Part shown: piece by piece, positions 16,145 through 23,847 of the stretch | Layout: each line of letters opens with the position of its first letter | How positions within the stretch are numbered: the first letter of the stretch is position 1 | Assembly (NCBI GenBank): GCA_003219115.1 | Contig: QHPN01000081.1 | Coordinates: 4,608-28,999 of the forward strand | Source: Verrucomicrobiota bacterium | GTDB lineage: Bacteria > Verrucomicrobiota > Verrucomicrobiia > Chthoniobacterales > UBA10450 | DNA: 24,392 bases | Direction of reading: 5' to 3' | Notes under the pieces: model-generated | Seen by the model: the letters and a program-made list of their open reading frames with translations, nothing else | What the model was told of the DNA's origin: nothing | Database searches by the model: none | Made by a program: the position numbers and the translations under genes

Positions 16145-16172
16145 TCGGGCCGGCGAAGCGCTGAGCGGAATC

Positions 16173-16961
16173 ATGACTCGTGAAATCACTTCTACGATTG
16201 TCTCCGCTCTGCTTCTGAGCTTCGCCTGCTGTGAGGCCAACGCGCTCACTCCACCGCTGCATTTCAAAGACGACACTGTCGGATTCGCGAACATGACCGT
16301 GTTCGAATACGAAAATGGCATCGCGCACGTGCGGCGCGGCGAGTCGGCGAAGCAAAAGCGTTATACCCGGCGATGCTTCGTTCTTTGCCGCACCACCATG
16401 CAATTCAAAAAGTTTGCCCGCTTTGATCCACATGCGCCGCCGCTGAATGACCGCGATTTGGCAGAGCGAATTCGTCAGGTAACGCGTCGCGCGGCCTGGC
16501 GAGACACGCTGCCGGAGAACCAGCGTGTTGTTTTCCCTGGCTACGCAAACTTTCGTGAGCTGAGCACGAAACGTGGCTACGTCGTGCAGCGAAATATCGG
16601 TTACGGTTGGCCGACGTATTGGCGGCTGAGCAATGCCCGGACTCTTTTTGAAACCGGCGTCGGATATCAGAAAAGGACCCACGAAAAGCTCAATTCCGTC
16701 CTGAATCGCGGCGACTTGTTCGTGGCGTTTCTTACCACCCTGCCGCACCTACGGATTAATCACGCGGTGCTGGTTTTCGCAAAAAAACCTGGCCGCTCGG
16801 CCGATCTCGACCACTATTGCGTGTACGATCCGAATCATCCAGAAGGACCACGAGAACTCACCTGGTCCAAATCTAATCGCTCATTCGCCTACCAAAAAGA
16901 CTGGGATTTCGTCGGCGGAAATGTCCGCGTCTACCAGCTTTACGGCGTGTGGCTGCAGTAG
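16173..16961 (+). CDS. Exported protein with papain-like cysteine-peptidase features
   Basis: The 262-residue protein has an N-terminal signal sequence (about 1-25, IVSALLLSFACCEANA). I do not recognise a named family with certainty. The layout resembles papain-fold proteins: RRCFVLCRTTMQFKKFARF, with a candidate nucleophile at C68 (or C72) at a helix start; INHAVLVFAKK with H197; and YCVYDPNHPEGP with D219 or N221. The H...YDPNxP spacing is common in such enzymes. The middle part (PENQRVVFPGYANFREL) is unassigned. ATG 16173 is chosen because it begins the signal sequence and has GAGCGG upstream; the frame is open to 16107 inside accA. It starts 28 bp after accA. A peptidase role is inference from three motifs. 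Confidence 0.65.
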   Translation: MTREITSTIVSALLLSFACCEANALTPPLHFKDDTVGFANMTVFEYENGIAHVRRGESAKQKRYTRRCFVLCRTTMQFKKFARFDPHAPPLNDRDLAERIRQVTRRAAWRDTLPENQRVVFPGYANFRELSTKRGYVVQRNIGYGWPTYWRLSNARTLFETGVGYQKRTHEKLNSVLNRGDLFVAFLTTLPHLRINHAVLVFAKKPGRSADLDHYCVYDPNHPEGPRELTWSKSNRSFAYQKDWDFVGGNVRVYQLYGVWLQ

Positions 16962-16972
16962 TGGCCTGTCCG

Positions 16973-16993
16973 CTTTCAGCATCCTGCTGAGAG
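16973..16993. terminator. Hairpin between convergent genes
   Basis: CTTTCAGCA / TGCTGAGAG form a 9-bp stem (one G-U in RNA) with a 3-nt loop, 12 bases after the stop of the exported protein gene and before the esterase stop on the other strand. No T-tract is visible, so this is a weak candidate for bidirectional termination. Confidence 0.35.
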
Positions 16994-17031
16994 ACTGGGA
17001 TGGCGGATCGACCGCCCCCCGGGCGCGGGCA

Positions 17032-17880
17032 TCAGACTGTAACCCCCAACGCGGAGCGAACCGTAACGGGTTTTGGCGGCACAGCTGGCGGATAAAGAAA
17101 CCGCAACACCGGATCGACCCGCGCCCCCCAGGCGGCCTCACTATGATCGGCTCCTTCGAATTCGTGATATTCGAGATCGTCATACAGGTTCCAACCCCGA
17201 TCAATGAGGGCCGCACACAAATTCCGAGCGCGCTCCCAACCCGGTTCGGCTGAACCGGTATCCAGCCATATCTTGAGCGGAAGTTTTTTCTCCAGCGCGA
17301 GCACTCCTCTTACTATCACTTCATCATCCCACCAGATTGAGGGCGACAGAACCGCGAGCCGTGTAAAGACGTTCGGAAACCATAGACCGAGCGTCATCGT
17401 GAGCAGCCCCCCAAGCGACGAGCCCCCCAAACCGGTAAATTCCGCTTCAGGTTTCGTCCGATATTTCGAATCGATGAACGGCTTCAGTTCCTGGATCAGA
17501 AATTTCGCGTACTTCCGGGCCAGACCGCGACTCCGCTTCTTTCGTTTTGCTTTGCTGTCGATGATGCCACGCGTCGGAGCGTATTCGTGAATCCGATCCG
17601 GTCCGGTGTTGGCAATCGCGACAATGATGACCGGCTCGATTAGCCTGCGACGAATTAGTCGCTGCGCGGTTTCGTCCACGCCCCATTCCACTCCGGCAAA
17701 CGCAGTCGTAGCATCGAAAACATTTTGCCCGTCCTGCAAATAGAGGACCGGGTAATGTCGGCGGCGAAAACGGCGATAGCCTGGCGGCAAATAAACCAGA
17801 ATGTCTCGCCGGTTTCCGAGCGTACGGGATGGAAACTGCCGGTGACGCTGAATATTTCCGGTAAGAGTGTGGCGGGGCAT
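17032..17880 (-). CDS. Putative esterase, enterochelin-esterase-like (alpha/beta hydrolase)
   Basis: The 282-residue protein belongs to the esterase D/Fes family of alpha/beta hydrolases. Features in order: SRTLGNRRDILVYLPPGY, VLYLQDGQNVFD, a basic KAKRKKRSR insertion, the nucleophile elbow GLGGSSLGGLLT (the central Ser), LDTGSAEPG for the acid region and FEGADHSEAAWGARV with the catalytic His. No signal peptide is seen, so it is likely cytoplasmic. The ATG at 17880 is preferred over one at 17907, because the upstream ATG lies in a dispersed repeat copy and would add nine unrelated residues. It is divergent from a second, distantly related esterase at 18048. Substrate is unknown. Confidence 0.85.
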   Translation of the reverse strand: MPRHTLTGNIQRHRQFPSRTLGNRRDILVYLPPGYRRFRRRHYPVLYLQDGQNVFDATTAFAGVEWGVDETAQRLIRRRLIEPVIIVAIANTGPDRIHEYAPTRGIIDSKAKRKKRSRGLARKYAKFLIQELKPFIDSKYRTKPEAEFTGLGGSSLGGLLTMTLGLWFPNVFTRLAVLSPSIWWDDEVIVRGVLALEKKLPLKIWLDTGSAEPGWERARNLCAALIDRGWNLYDDLEYHEFEGADHSEAAWGARVDPVLRFLYPPAVPPKPVTVRSALGVTV

Positions 17881-17896
17881 ACTTGTAGCACTGGCG

Positions 17897-17952
17897 TCCA
17901 ACGCCATTCCGGCTCGGACCCTGTGGGGCCAACGAGCATCTTGCCCGTTGAT
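17897..17952 (+). repeat. Dispersed repeat, family A, copy 3
   Basis: The 56-bp copy is in the same orientation as 8135-8187, with a few substitutions (CCATTCC for CCAGTCC, GGGGCC for GAGGCC and ACGAGCA for ACGGGCA). The last change introduces one mismatch in the hairpin stem. It lies between the two divergent esterase genes, 17 bp from the start of the left one. Confidence 0.85.
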
Positions 17953-18047
17953 GGCGGCGCGTGCAATAACCCGCCAAGAGCTTCTTCCGCCGCAATCTAA
18001 AGTCCTTTTAACCGACCCAAATCCGGTCTATAAAGCCGACCCAGCCT

Positions 18048-18758
18048 ATGCAGGAACGCTACATTAAATGGTGGACGCCTTATTTGAGCCGCGAATTCGA
18101 AATGCTGGTCTTCGGCAGCGGCCGCGGGTTGCCCCTGATTATTTTTCCAACATCCTTTGGCAGTTATCACCAAAACAAGGACTTCGGCCTGGTCGATTCC
18201 GTGGCCTGGTTCGTGGATAACGATCGCGTCACCGTTTATTGCCCGGACTCATTCGACCTCGACAGTTTTTACAACAAAGGGATTCATCCTGCCGATCGCA
18301 TCCGCAGCCAGATTGCTTATGAAAATGTGATTGTGCACGATGTGTTCGATTTCGCGCGGCGCGAAGCCAGCACCCATCGTGTCGGTGTCTGCGGCGCGAG
18401 TCTCGGCGCTTATCACGCCGCCAACATCGCCTTCAGGCACCCCGACACCGTTAGTCATCTGATCAGCCTGAGCGGAGCATTCGAGATCAGCGATTTCTTC
18501 GATGGCTACCACGACGACAACATTTATTTCAACAGCCCTTACCAATACCTGCCGAACATTCCGGACCCGTGGAAATACAACCACATGAACATCATTCTCG
18601 GGACCGGCGAATGGGATAACACTCGCCACGAATCGATGCGGCTTTCCGGCATCTTAAATTCAAAAGGAATCCGCCACTGGCTCGATGACCGGAAATGGTG
18701 CGGCCATGACTGGAATTACTGGCGCGACATGCTGCCGTACTACTTGTCGACGTTCTAA
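18048..18758 (+). CDS. Esterase-family alpha/beta hydrolase paired with ATP-grasp gene
   Basis: The 236-residue cytoplasmic protein has the alpha/beta-hydrolase fold. The nucleophile elbow is GVCGASLGAYHAAN with S118; a candidate acid residue is D190 (GTGEWDNT); the catalytic His is H220 in WCGHDWNYW. Distinctive family features are the N-terminal MQERYIKWWTPYLSREFEM and FPTSFGSYHQNKDFGLVD. It belongs to a compact esterase group different from the gene at 17032-17880. Ten bases separate its stop from the ATP-grasp start, so both are probably translated from one mRNA. In my recollection such esterases recur beside ATP-grasp ligases in diverse bacteria, but the reaction is not established. Could act on the ligase product or on an acyl-ester substrate. 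Confidence 0.85.
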   Translation: MQERYIKWWTPYLSREFEMLVFGSGRGLPLIIFPTSFGSYHQNKDFGLVDSVAWFVDNDRVTVYCPDSFDLDSFYNKGIHPADRIRSQIAYENVIVHDVFDFARREASTHRVGVCGASLGAYHAANIAFRHPDTVSHLISLSGAFEISDFFDGYHDDNIYFNSPYQYLPNIPDPWKYNHMNIILGTGEWDNTRHESMRLSGILNSKGIRHWLDDRKWCGHDWNYWRDMLPYYLSTF

Positions 18759-18768
18759 CGAGAACTCT

Positions 18769-19731
18769 ATGAAAAAAATCGGAATCTTATTTGGCCAGGA
18801 AAATTCGTTCCCCTGGGCGTTCATCGAGCGTGTCAATAAGAAGACCGGCGGGGAAGGCATCGTCGCCGAAGCCGTCCGGATCGACAAAGTGATTCAGGGT
18901 GAGTCGTGCGGCTATGACGTCATCATCGATCGCATTTCGCAGGACGTGCCGTTTTATCGCGCCTTCTTAAAAAACGCCGCGCTCACCGGCGCCGCCGTCG
19001 TCAACAATCCGTTTTGGTGGAGCGCGGACGAGAAATTTTTCAATAACGCCCTGGCAACGAAAATCGGCGTCGCCGTTCCACGGACGGTGCTTTGGCCTTC
19101 GCATCAGGTGCCATCCGACACGAATGCGAACTCGTTCCGGAACCTCGCCTATCCGCTCGACTGGGAAGCAATCTTCAACTACGTGGGCTGGCCGGCATTC
19201 TTCAAACCGTTCGCCGGCGGCGGCTGGAAAAACGTGTATCGCCTCCACAACCCGGAAGAATTTTATCGCGCTTACAGCGAAACCGGGCAGCTGGTGATGA
19301 TGTTGCAGGAAGAGGTGAAGTTTGAGATGTACTTCCGCTGCTATTCAATCGATCAGCGTAACGTGCGGATGATGGCCTACGAACCGCGCCATCCTTATCA
19401 TTTGCGCTATCAAACTGAGTGGCAGGCGCCGAAGGAAGTTTTGCAGAAGGTCGAGCAAGACGTTCTGCAGTTGAATCGATACCTCGGTTACGACCTGAAC
19501 ACGGTCGAGTTCGCCATGCGCGACGGCGTCCCGGTGGCGATCGATTTTTGTAATCCCGCGCCTGATGCCGAAGTCACTTCGGTGGGTCAGGCGAATTTCG
19601 AATGGGTGGTCGAAGCGGTTTCGGACATGGCGATCCGTAAAGCACGCGAGTATCAACCCGGACGAGACAACCTGAGCTGGGGGAAATTTATTCAAGCCAG
19701 CGCCACGCGGCGTGCGCTAGGCGAGGCATAG
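18769..19731 (+). CDS. ATP-grasp domain ligase (RimK-like carboxylate-amine ligase superfamily)
   Basis: The 320-residue protein has an N-terminal pre-ATP-grasp fold (MKKIGILFGQENSFPWAFIE), then AAVVNNPFWWSADEKFFNNA as the conserved entry to the ATP-grasp domain, FFKPFAGGGWKNV (nucleotide-binding Lys and Gly loop), MMLQEEVKFEMYFRC (hinge) and LNTVEFAMRDGVPVAIDFCNPAP, with the metal-binding Glu, Asp and Asn near the C-terminus. Such enzymes form amide or peptide bonds through acyl phosphates. GAGAA precedes ATG 18769 at normal spacing. It follows the esterase gene by 10 bp and no further biosynthetic gene follows, since a repeat and then mutM (opposite strand) come next. Substrates are unknown. 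Confidence 0.88.
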   Translation: MKKIGILFGQENSFPWAFIERVNKKTGGEGIVAEAVRIDKVIQGESCGYDVIIDRISQDVPFYRAFLKNAALTGAAVVNNPFWWSADEKFFNNALATKIGVAVPRTVLWPSHQVPSDTNANSFRNLAYPLDWEAIFNYVGWPAFFKPFAGGGWKNVYRLHNPEEFYRAYSETGQLVMMLQEEVKFEMYFRCYSIDQRNVRMMAYEPRHPYHLRYQTEWQAPKEVLQKVEQDVLQLNRYLGYDLNTVEFAMRDGVPVAIDFCNPAPDAEVTSVGQANFEWVVEAVSDMAIRKAREYQPGRDNLSWGKFIQASATRRALGEA

Positions 19732-19735
19732 CCGG

Positions 19736-19786
19736 CGGAGGGACGCGCTTCCGCGCGTCCCAGACACGCAGAAGCGTCTCCCTCCG
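19736..19786. repeat. Nested inverted repeat between convergent ATP-grasp and mutM genes
   Basis: Outer arms CGGAGGGACGCGCTTC (from 19736) and GAAGCGTCTCCCTCCG (19771-19786) pair almost fully. An inner alternative hairpin GGACGCGC / GCGCGTCC with a TTCC loop lies at 19741-19760. It starts 5 bases after one stop codon and ends 2 bases before the other on the opposite strand, so it fills the whole spacer and could terminate both transcripts. Confidence 0.8.
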
Positions 19787-19787
19787 T

Positions 19788-20582
19788 TTACCTCTGACAC
19801 CTCGCGCACCAAGCCGTCGTTCGACCGCCAATCGTCGCGCGGTGCAATAACGTTTTGTCCCGCGGACATTTCCCACCCTCGCGCCAGCGTTCATGAATCA
19901 ACCAGCTCCGCGGCAATTTGGAATCGTCGGGCCCGATGATCCGTAGCGATTCACGCGCGACAAATTTCGTTGCTCGGAAAAGTTGGTTGCGCTCTTGGGC
20001 ATTTAATCTGCCTGCTCGTTTCGATGGCAAGATTTTCGCCCGCCACAAGATTTCGTCCGCCATCCAGTTGCCGATTCCGGAAAATCCGGATTGCATCAAT
20101 ACCACAGCTTTAATTGGCGCCTTGCGGTGACGATTAAGGAATCGATCGAGAAAATCGCGGTCGAATTTTTCGGACACGATCTCAGGCACGCCATTCTCCC
20201 ACCAGCCCGGTGCCGTTGCGCCGTGATGAAATTGCACGCGTCCAAATTGCCGCGCATCGGTAAAAACGAGCGCCCGTTCCGCTTGATACAACACCAGGTG
20301 ATCGTGCTTTTGCGCGCGAAAATCAGCGGCCGCGATCTGCATCCTTCCACTCATCCCGAGATGCAGTCCCAGCCAGTTCGCGCTGGAAAATCGAAACAGC
20401 ATTCGTTTGCCGCGAGCTTCGGAGGTCAGCAGGCGCGCTCCGGTCAGTTGCCGGCGTAAAGCGCGCGTATCGGTTCCGCGAAAAACCCGCTTTCTTGTAT
20501 GCATCGCGATTCTAACAACCCGATGCCCGATGCCTGTATTCCAGCGCCGCCGAAAATATTCCACCTCCGCCAGCTCCGGCAT
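19788..20582 (-). CDS. mutM: Formamidopyrimidine-DNA glycosylase / Fpg-Nei family
   Basis: Excises oxidised purines such as 8-oxoguanine and nicks the abasic site. The 264-residue protein begins MPELAEVEYF. Because Pro2 and Glu3 are catalytic after Met removal, the start must be 20582, even though the frame is open to 20627. Other motifs are K59 (ARGKRMLF), GLHLGMSGRM, the helix-two-turn-helix segment SGIGNWMADEILWRAKILPSKRAGRL (two adjoining blocks) and a C-terminal zinc finger. The zinc finger is unusual: the first CxxC is CPRD (Asp in place of the second Cys), while the second pair WCARCQ is intact. Fpg rather than Nei is suggested by the overall layout but not certain. It is on the opposite strand to its neighbours. 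Confidence 0.9.
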   Translation of the reverse strand: MPELAEVEYFRRRWNTGIGHRVVRIAMHTRKRVFRGTDTRALRRQLTGARLLTSEARGKRMLFRFSSANWLGLHLGMSGRMQIAAADFRAQKHDHLVLYQAERALVFTDARQFGRVQFHHGATAPGWWENGVPEIVSEKFDRDFLDRFLNRHRKAPIKAVVLMQSGFSGIGNWMADEILWRAKILPSKRAGRLNAQERNQLFRATKFVARESLRIIGPDDSKLPRSWLIHERWREGGKCPRDKTLLHRATIGGRTTAWCARCQR

Positions 20583-20644
20583 GGGGCGGAACATAGACGC
20601 ATCAGACCGATATTGAAAAGAAACCACACGCGCGTGTATCTGGT

Positions 20645-20778
20645 TCGGGGAGCGCAGGCTGCCAGCCTGCTGGCATCGGCAGCTTGCCGAGACCCCGTTG
20701 GATTACACAAGAACCATCACGCCCGGATCTTGCCGGCAAGTTGCCGGCAAGTGCAGGCTGGCAGCCTGCGCTCCCCGA
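20645..20778. repeat. 134-bp element with perfect 26-bp inverted ends
   Basis: Arms 20645-20670 and 20753-20778 are exact inverted copies (TCGGGGAGCGCAGGCTGCCA... and its complement). The interior holds a twice-repeated 11-bp unit (TTGCCGGCAAG, itself palindromic) near 20730-20752 and a related CGGCAGCTTGCCG. It has a MITE-like shape with no coding capacity. It ends 14 bases before the trxB start codon, so the trxB promoter or ribosome-binding region probably lies within or against it. Confidence 0.85.
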
Positions 20779-20792
20779 GCTAAATTTATGCA

Positions 20793-21719
20793 ATGGAAAA
20801 GGTAATCATCGTCGGGAGCGGTTGCGCCGGCTTGACCGCAGCGATCTACGCCGCTCGCGCCAACCTCAGCCCGCTCGTGCTTGAAGGCTCGCAGCCTGGC
20901 GGACAACTTTCTACCACCACCCTCGTCGAAAATTTTCCCGGGTTCGTCGACGGCATCGACGGTCCGCAGTTAATCATGAACATGCACGCGCAGGCCGAAA
21001 AATTCGGCGCCCGATTTTCCTATGCCGAAGCCACCGGGTTCGAGCCGATGAATCCCCACATTCGCCTGCAGATTGACGATAAGGAATGGCTCGAGACCGA
21101 ATCGCTCATCATCGCCAGCGGCGCGTCGGCGCGCTGGCTCGGATTGGAGAACGAAGAGAAATTGATCGGGCACGGACTAACCTCGTGCGCCATCTGTGAC
21201 GGGGCGTTTTATCGCAGTGTTCCGGTAGCGGTCGTGGGCGGGGGCGATTCTGCCGCTGAAGAGGCGCTGTTTCTCACCCGATTCGCTTCCAAAATTTATC
21301 TCATTCATCGCCGCGACAAACTGCGCGCATCCAAGATCATGGCGGATCGTGTGCTTGCGCACAAAAAAATCGAGCCCATCTGGAACACGGTCGTTACCCG
21401 TTACATTCCCGATGAAAAAGGAGAGATGCGCGCGATCGATTTGCGCAACGTCATTACTCACGAAGAGCGGGAGTTGCCGGTGGCGTGCGTCTTTGTTGCC
21501 ATTGGCCACAACCCCAACGCGAAATCGTATAACGGCAAGCTGGACATGGACAGTGACGGTTATCTCATCACGAAACGATTGGTCGAAAGCAAACACCCGG
21601 GCGTTTTCATTGCCGGCGATGTCGCCGATCGCGTTTATAAGCAAGCGGTCACTGCCGCCGGCGCGGGCTGCGCCGCTGCGATGGAAGCGGAGCGATATTT
21701 AAGCGCGCGGGAGAAGTGA
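20793..21719 (+). CDS. trxB: Thioredoxin reductase (NADPH)
   Basis: Reduces thioredoxin with NADPH via FAD. The 308-residue length is standard for the low-molecular-weight type. FAD-binding GSGCAGLTAAIYAARA (8-23), PGGQLSTTTLVENFPGF, the redox-active pair C132/C135 in SCAICDGAFY, NADPH-binding GGGDSAAEEALF (149-160) with HRR at about 172-174, and FIAGDVAD near the C-terminus are all present. Two small departures are seen: GSGCAG for the usual GSGPAG, and CAIC for the usual CATC. Both are compatible with function. No clear ribosome-binding site precedes ATG 20793. An ATG at 20788 is in another frame. Confidence 0.95.
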   Translation: MEKVIIVGSGCAGLTAAIYAARANLSPLVLEGSQPGGQLSTTTLVENFPGFVDGIDGPQLIMNMHAQAEKFGARFSYAEATGFEPMNPHIRLQIDDKEWLETESLIIASGASARWLGLENEEKLIGHGLTSCAICDGAFYRSVPVAVVGGGDSAAEEALFLTRFASKIYLIHRRDKLRASKIMADRVLAHKKIEPIWNTVVTRYIPDEKGEMRAIDLRNVITHEERELPVACVFVAIGHNPNAKSYNGKLDMDSDGYLITKRLVESKHPGVFIAGDVADRVYKQAVTAAGAGCAAAMEAERYLSAREK

Positions 21720-21724
21720 GCCCG

Positions 21725-21797
21725 TCGTCCCGAGCGTGATCGGTGGCCAAATCTTAAAGGCATCCGACGGGATTTCTCGACTTCGCTCGCAATGATA
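21725..21797. repeat. Degenerate family B-like repeat
   Basis: CGTCCCGAGCG near the left end and CGCTCGCAATGATA near the right end are weak inverted copies that resemble the ends of the 5917-6016 element. The element fills the spacer between the trxB stop and the glycosyltransferase start. It is more decayed than the other copies. Confidence 0.45.
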
Positions 21798-21805
21798 AGA
21801 AACCG

Positions 21806-22981
21806 ATGAAACTTTGCGATCTGACACAGTTTTATTCGCCCTTGAGCGGCGGGGTGAAACGATATGTGCACGAGAAGATCGCGTACATCCAAAGCGAGAC
21901 CGAGCACGAACATGTCCTCGTTGTTCCTGGACCAAAAACGGAATGCGTCACCAGCGAACGTTCACGGATTTATTTCATTCATTCGCCGCTGATCTCGCGC
22001 ACGTCGCATTATCGCGCGTTGGTTAATCTCCGCGCGATTGAGCAAATCCTCGAGCGTGAAAAGCCTGATCTTATCGAATCCGGTGATCCATATCAGGTCG
22101 CATGGAAAGCGATTGCCAGTGGCGAAGCGCTACGAATTCCGGTAATCGGATTTTATCATTCGCATTTTCCGGAAGCGTACGTTCGCAGTGCCGCGAAATT
22201 TCTCGGCCAGACCGCGGGAGAAGCAATGATGGATTTCACCCGCCGTTATGTGCGCAATCTCTACAATTCGTTCCAGGCAACACTGGTCCCATCAGCCCGC
22301 CTCGGCGGTTTGCTAAGCGAGTGGGGCGTGGAGAATATCCGCGCCGTCAATCTTGGCGTGAACACGACGATCTTTTCGCCTTCACCCGATGACACAGCTG
22401 TAACACGCGCTGAACTGCAATTGCCGACATCGCGCCTGCTCCTGCTTTACGTTGGCCGACTGGCGAAGGAAAAAAATACCCGTCTGCTCTTCCGTGCTTT
22501 TGCCGCATTAAACGAGAACGCACCGGAAGATTTCCATCTCCTCGTGATTGGCGACGGCCCGGAGCGGAGTGAGCTCGAACGTCTGCAAGCGCGCTGTCCA
22601 AACGTGACCTGGATGCGTTACTGCACTGACTCGTCCGATCTCGCCCGCTATTATCGCGCGGCTGATTTGTTCGTTCATCCCGGAACACAGGAAACGTTTG
22701 GCCTTGTGGCCTTGGAGAGCCAGGCTTGTGGAACTCCGGTGGTCGGCATCCGCGGCAGCTACATGGATCGCATTATTCTACACGACCAGGAATCTTGGGC
22801 GGAGGAAGACACTCCTGAATCGCTCGCTCGCACGATCGAGGCCGCCTGCTCGCGCAATTTGCCGCGGCTGGGCGCGCGCGCTTCCCGTTTGGCCGAGGAA
22901 CGCCTTTCCTGGCCCCGGGTGTTCGAACGTCTGTTTGCCATTTACCAGGACGTTTCCTTGAACTATAAGAAACAACGCTGA
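21806..22981 (+). CDS. Glycosyltransferase family 4 (GT-B) protein
   Basis: The 391-residue retaining glycosyltransferase has a GT-B fold. N-terminal acceptor domain: DLTQFYSPLSGGVKRYVHEK (glycine loop). The C-terminal donor domain begins at LLLLYVGRLAKEKNTRLLFRAF; the nucleotide-sugar motif is HPGTQETFGLVALESQACG, with the two Glu of the EX7E signature. VIGFYHSHFPE and PSARLGGLL are typical of mannosyl- or glucosyltransferases related to MgtA/PimB. The donor sugar cannot be determined from sequence. The stop (TGA, 22979-22981) is directly followed by the ATG of the acyltransferase gene, with no gap, indicating translational coupling. Likely acts on a lipid or carotenoid-like acceptor at the inner membrane; that is inference. 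Confidence 0.9.
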   Translation: MKLCDLTQFYSPLSGGVKRYVHEKIAYIQSETEHEHVLVVPGPKTECVTSERSRIYFIHSPLISRTSHYRALVNLRAIEQILEREKPDLIESGDPYQVAWKAIASGEALRIPVIGFYHSHFPEAYVRSAAKFLGQTAGEAMMDFTRRYVRNLYNSFQATLVPSARLGGLLSEWGVENIRAVNLGVNTTIFSPSPDDTAVTRAELQLPTSRLLLLYVGRLAKEKNTRLLFRAFAALNENAPEDFHLLVIGDGPERSELERLQARCPNVTWMRYCTDSSDLARYYRAADLFVHPGTQETFGLVALESQACGTPVVGIRGSYMDRIILHDQESWAEEDTPESLARTIEAACSRNLPRLGARASRLAEERLSWPRVFERLFAIYQDVSLNYKKQR

Positions 22982-23671
22982 ATGGACGAAACGTCGCAGT
23001 ACTCAATTCGTGGCTATAAAACGAGCGATCGCACTGCGGTGCGCAATCTTTGCTGCGCCACCGGTTTCTTGGGAAACCCGATCGATCCAGTATTTCACGA
23101 TCGCGAATTGTTCGCCGATTTTCTCACCACATATTACACCGACCACGAACCGGAGTCTTCGTTCGTCCTGGAAGTTGATGGGGAAATTCGCGGTTACCTC
23201 CTCGGCTCGCGCAAACCTTTGCAGCATCAGGTCTTTTCCTTCGCTCACACCATGTTTTTGTTCTTTCGCGCGCTTTGGCGATACCGCCGCTACAACGCCC
23301 GCTCTCGCCAGTTTATTCGCTGGATAATCGGCCATGGCTGGCGCGAAGTTCCAGCCGCGCCCCGCTCCGTTCCGCATTTTCATATCAATCTGTTACCGGA
23401 CGCGCGAAAAGTCTCCACCACCCGCGCGTTGATGAGCGCCTACCTGAACTACCTTTATCGTTTCGGCGAACGTCACGTTTACGGCCAGATCGTGACCTTT
23501 GAAAATCGTCGCGGCGAGAAGCTATTCGAACGCTACGGCTTCAAGGTATTGAACCGGGCCGAGATCACGAAGTGGAAACCGTTCTATCCAAAGTCGGTCT
23601 ATCTCAGCACCGTTATCAAGACCCTGGAAACGGCCGGACCGCTTTCTGCCTACTCCCGCCGGCGAACCTAG
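22982..23671 (+). CDS. GNAT-family acyltransferase, probable
   Basis: The 229-residue protein has a GNAT-like core. An N-terminal segment (IRGYKTSDRTAVRNLC) is followed by VLEVDGEIRGYLLGSR (beta-4 region), an inserted stretch at about 84-125 rich in Phe, Trp and Arg (HTMFLFFRALWRYRRYNARS) that may contact membrane or lipid, then HFHINLLPDARK and the acetyl-CoA-like pyrophosphate-binding area. ENRRGEKLFERYGFKVLNR is the usual GNAT C-terminal motif. The start ATG overlaps nothing but abuts the glycosyltransferase stop. Coupling suggests that it acylates the glycosyltransferase product. The acyl substrate is unknown. No strong terminator follows; the spacer 23672-23847 shows only a weak 6-bp hairpin at 23701-23715. 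Confidence 0.78.
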   Translation: MDETSQYSIRGYKTSDRTAVRNLCCATGFLGNPIDPVFHDRELFADFLTTYYTDHEPESSFVLEVDGEIRGYLLGSRKPLQHQVFSFAHTMFLFFRALWRYRRYNARSRQFIRWIIGHGWREVPAAPRSVPHFHINLLPDARKVSTTRALMSAYLNYLYRFGERHVYGQIVTFENRRGEKLFERYGFKVLNRAEITKWKPFYPKSVYLSTVIKTLETAGPLSAYSRRRT

Positions 23672-23847
23672 CGACGCAAGAAGAGATAGAGGATTCCAAG
23701 GAAGAGTTCCTCTTCTGAAGATTGATATTAACCCTATCTGGAACTCATTTTTCCGAAAGCTCGACGACTCCGTCCGGCAAACAGGCGAGTTACGCCCGCA
23801 AACACACTCAAGTATTGAAGGGGGGCAGGTGGCGATCAATCGGCAAA

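Noticed and set aside
17905..17907. Upstream ATG as the start of the first esterase
   Set aside because: This ATG comes from a base change within repeat copy 3 and adds residues unlike the family; ATG 17880 is preferred.
427..17952. Family A copies as a CRISPR array
   Set aside because: Copies are kilobases apart and occur in both orientations, with no regular spacers and no cas genes.
17447..17995. 182-codon minus-strand frame overlapping the first esterase
   Set aside because: Out of frame with the esterase motifs and rich in Arg, Ser and Cys; shadow plus repeat sequence.
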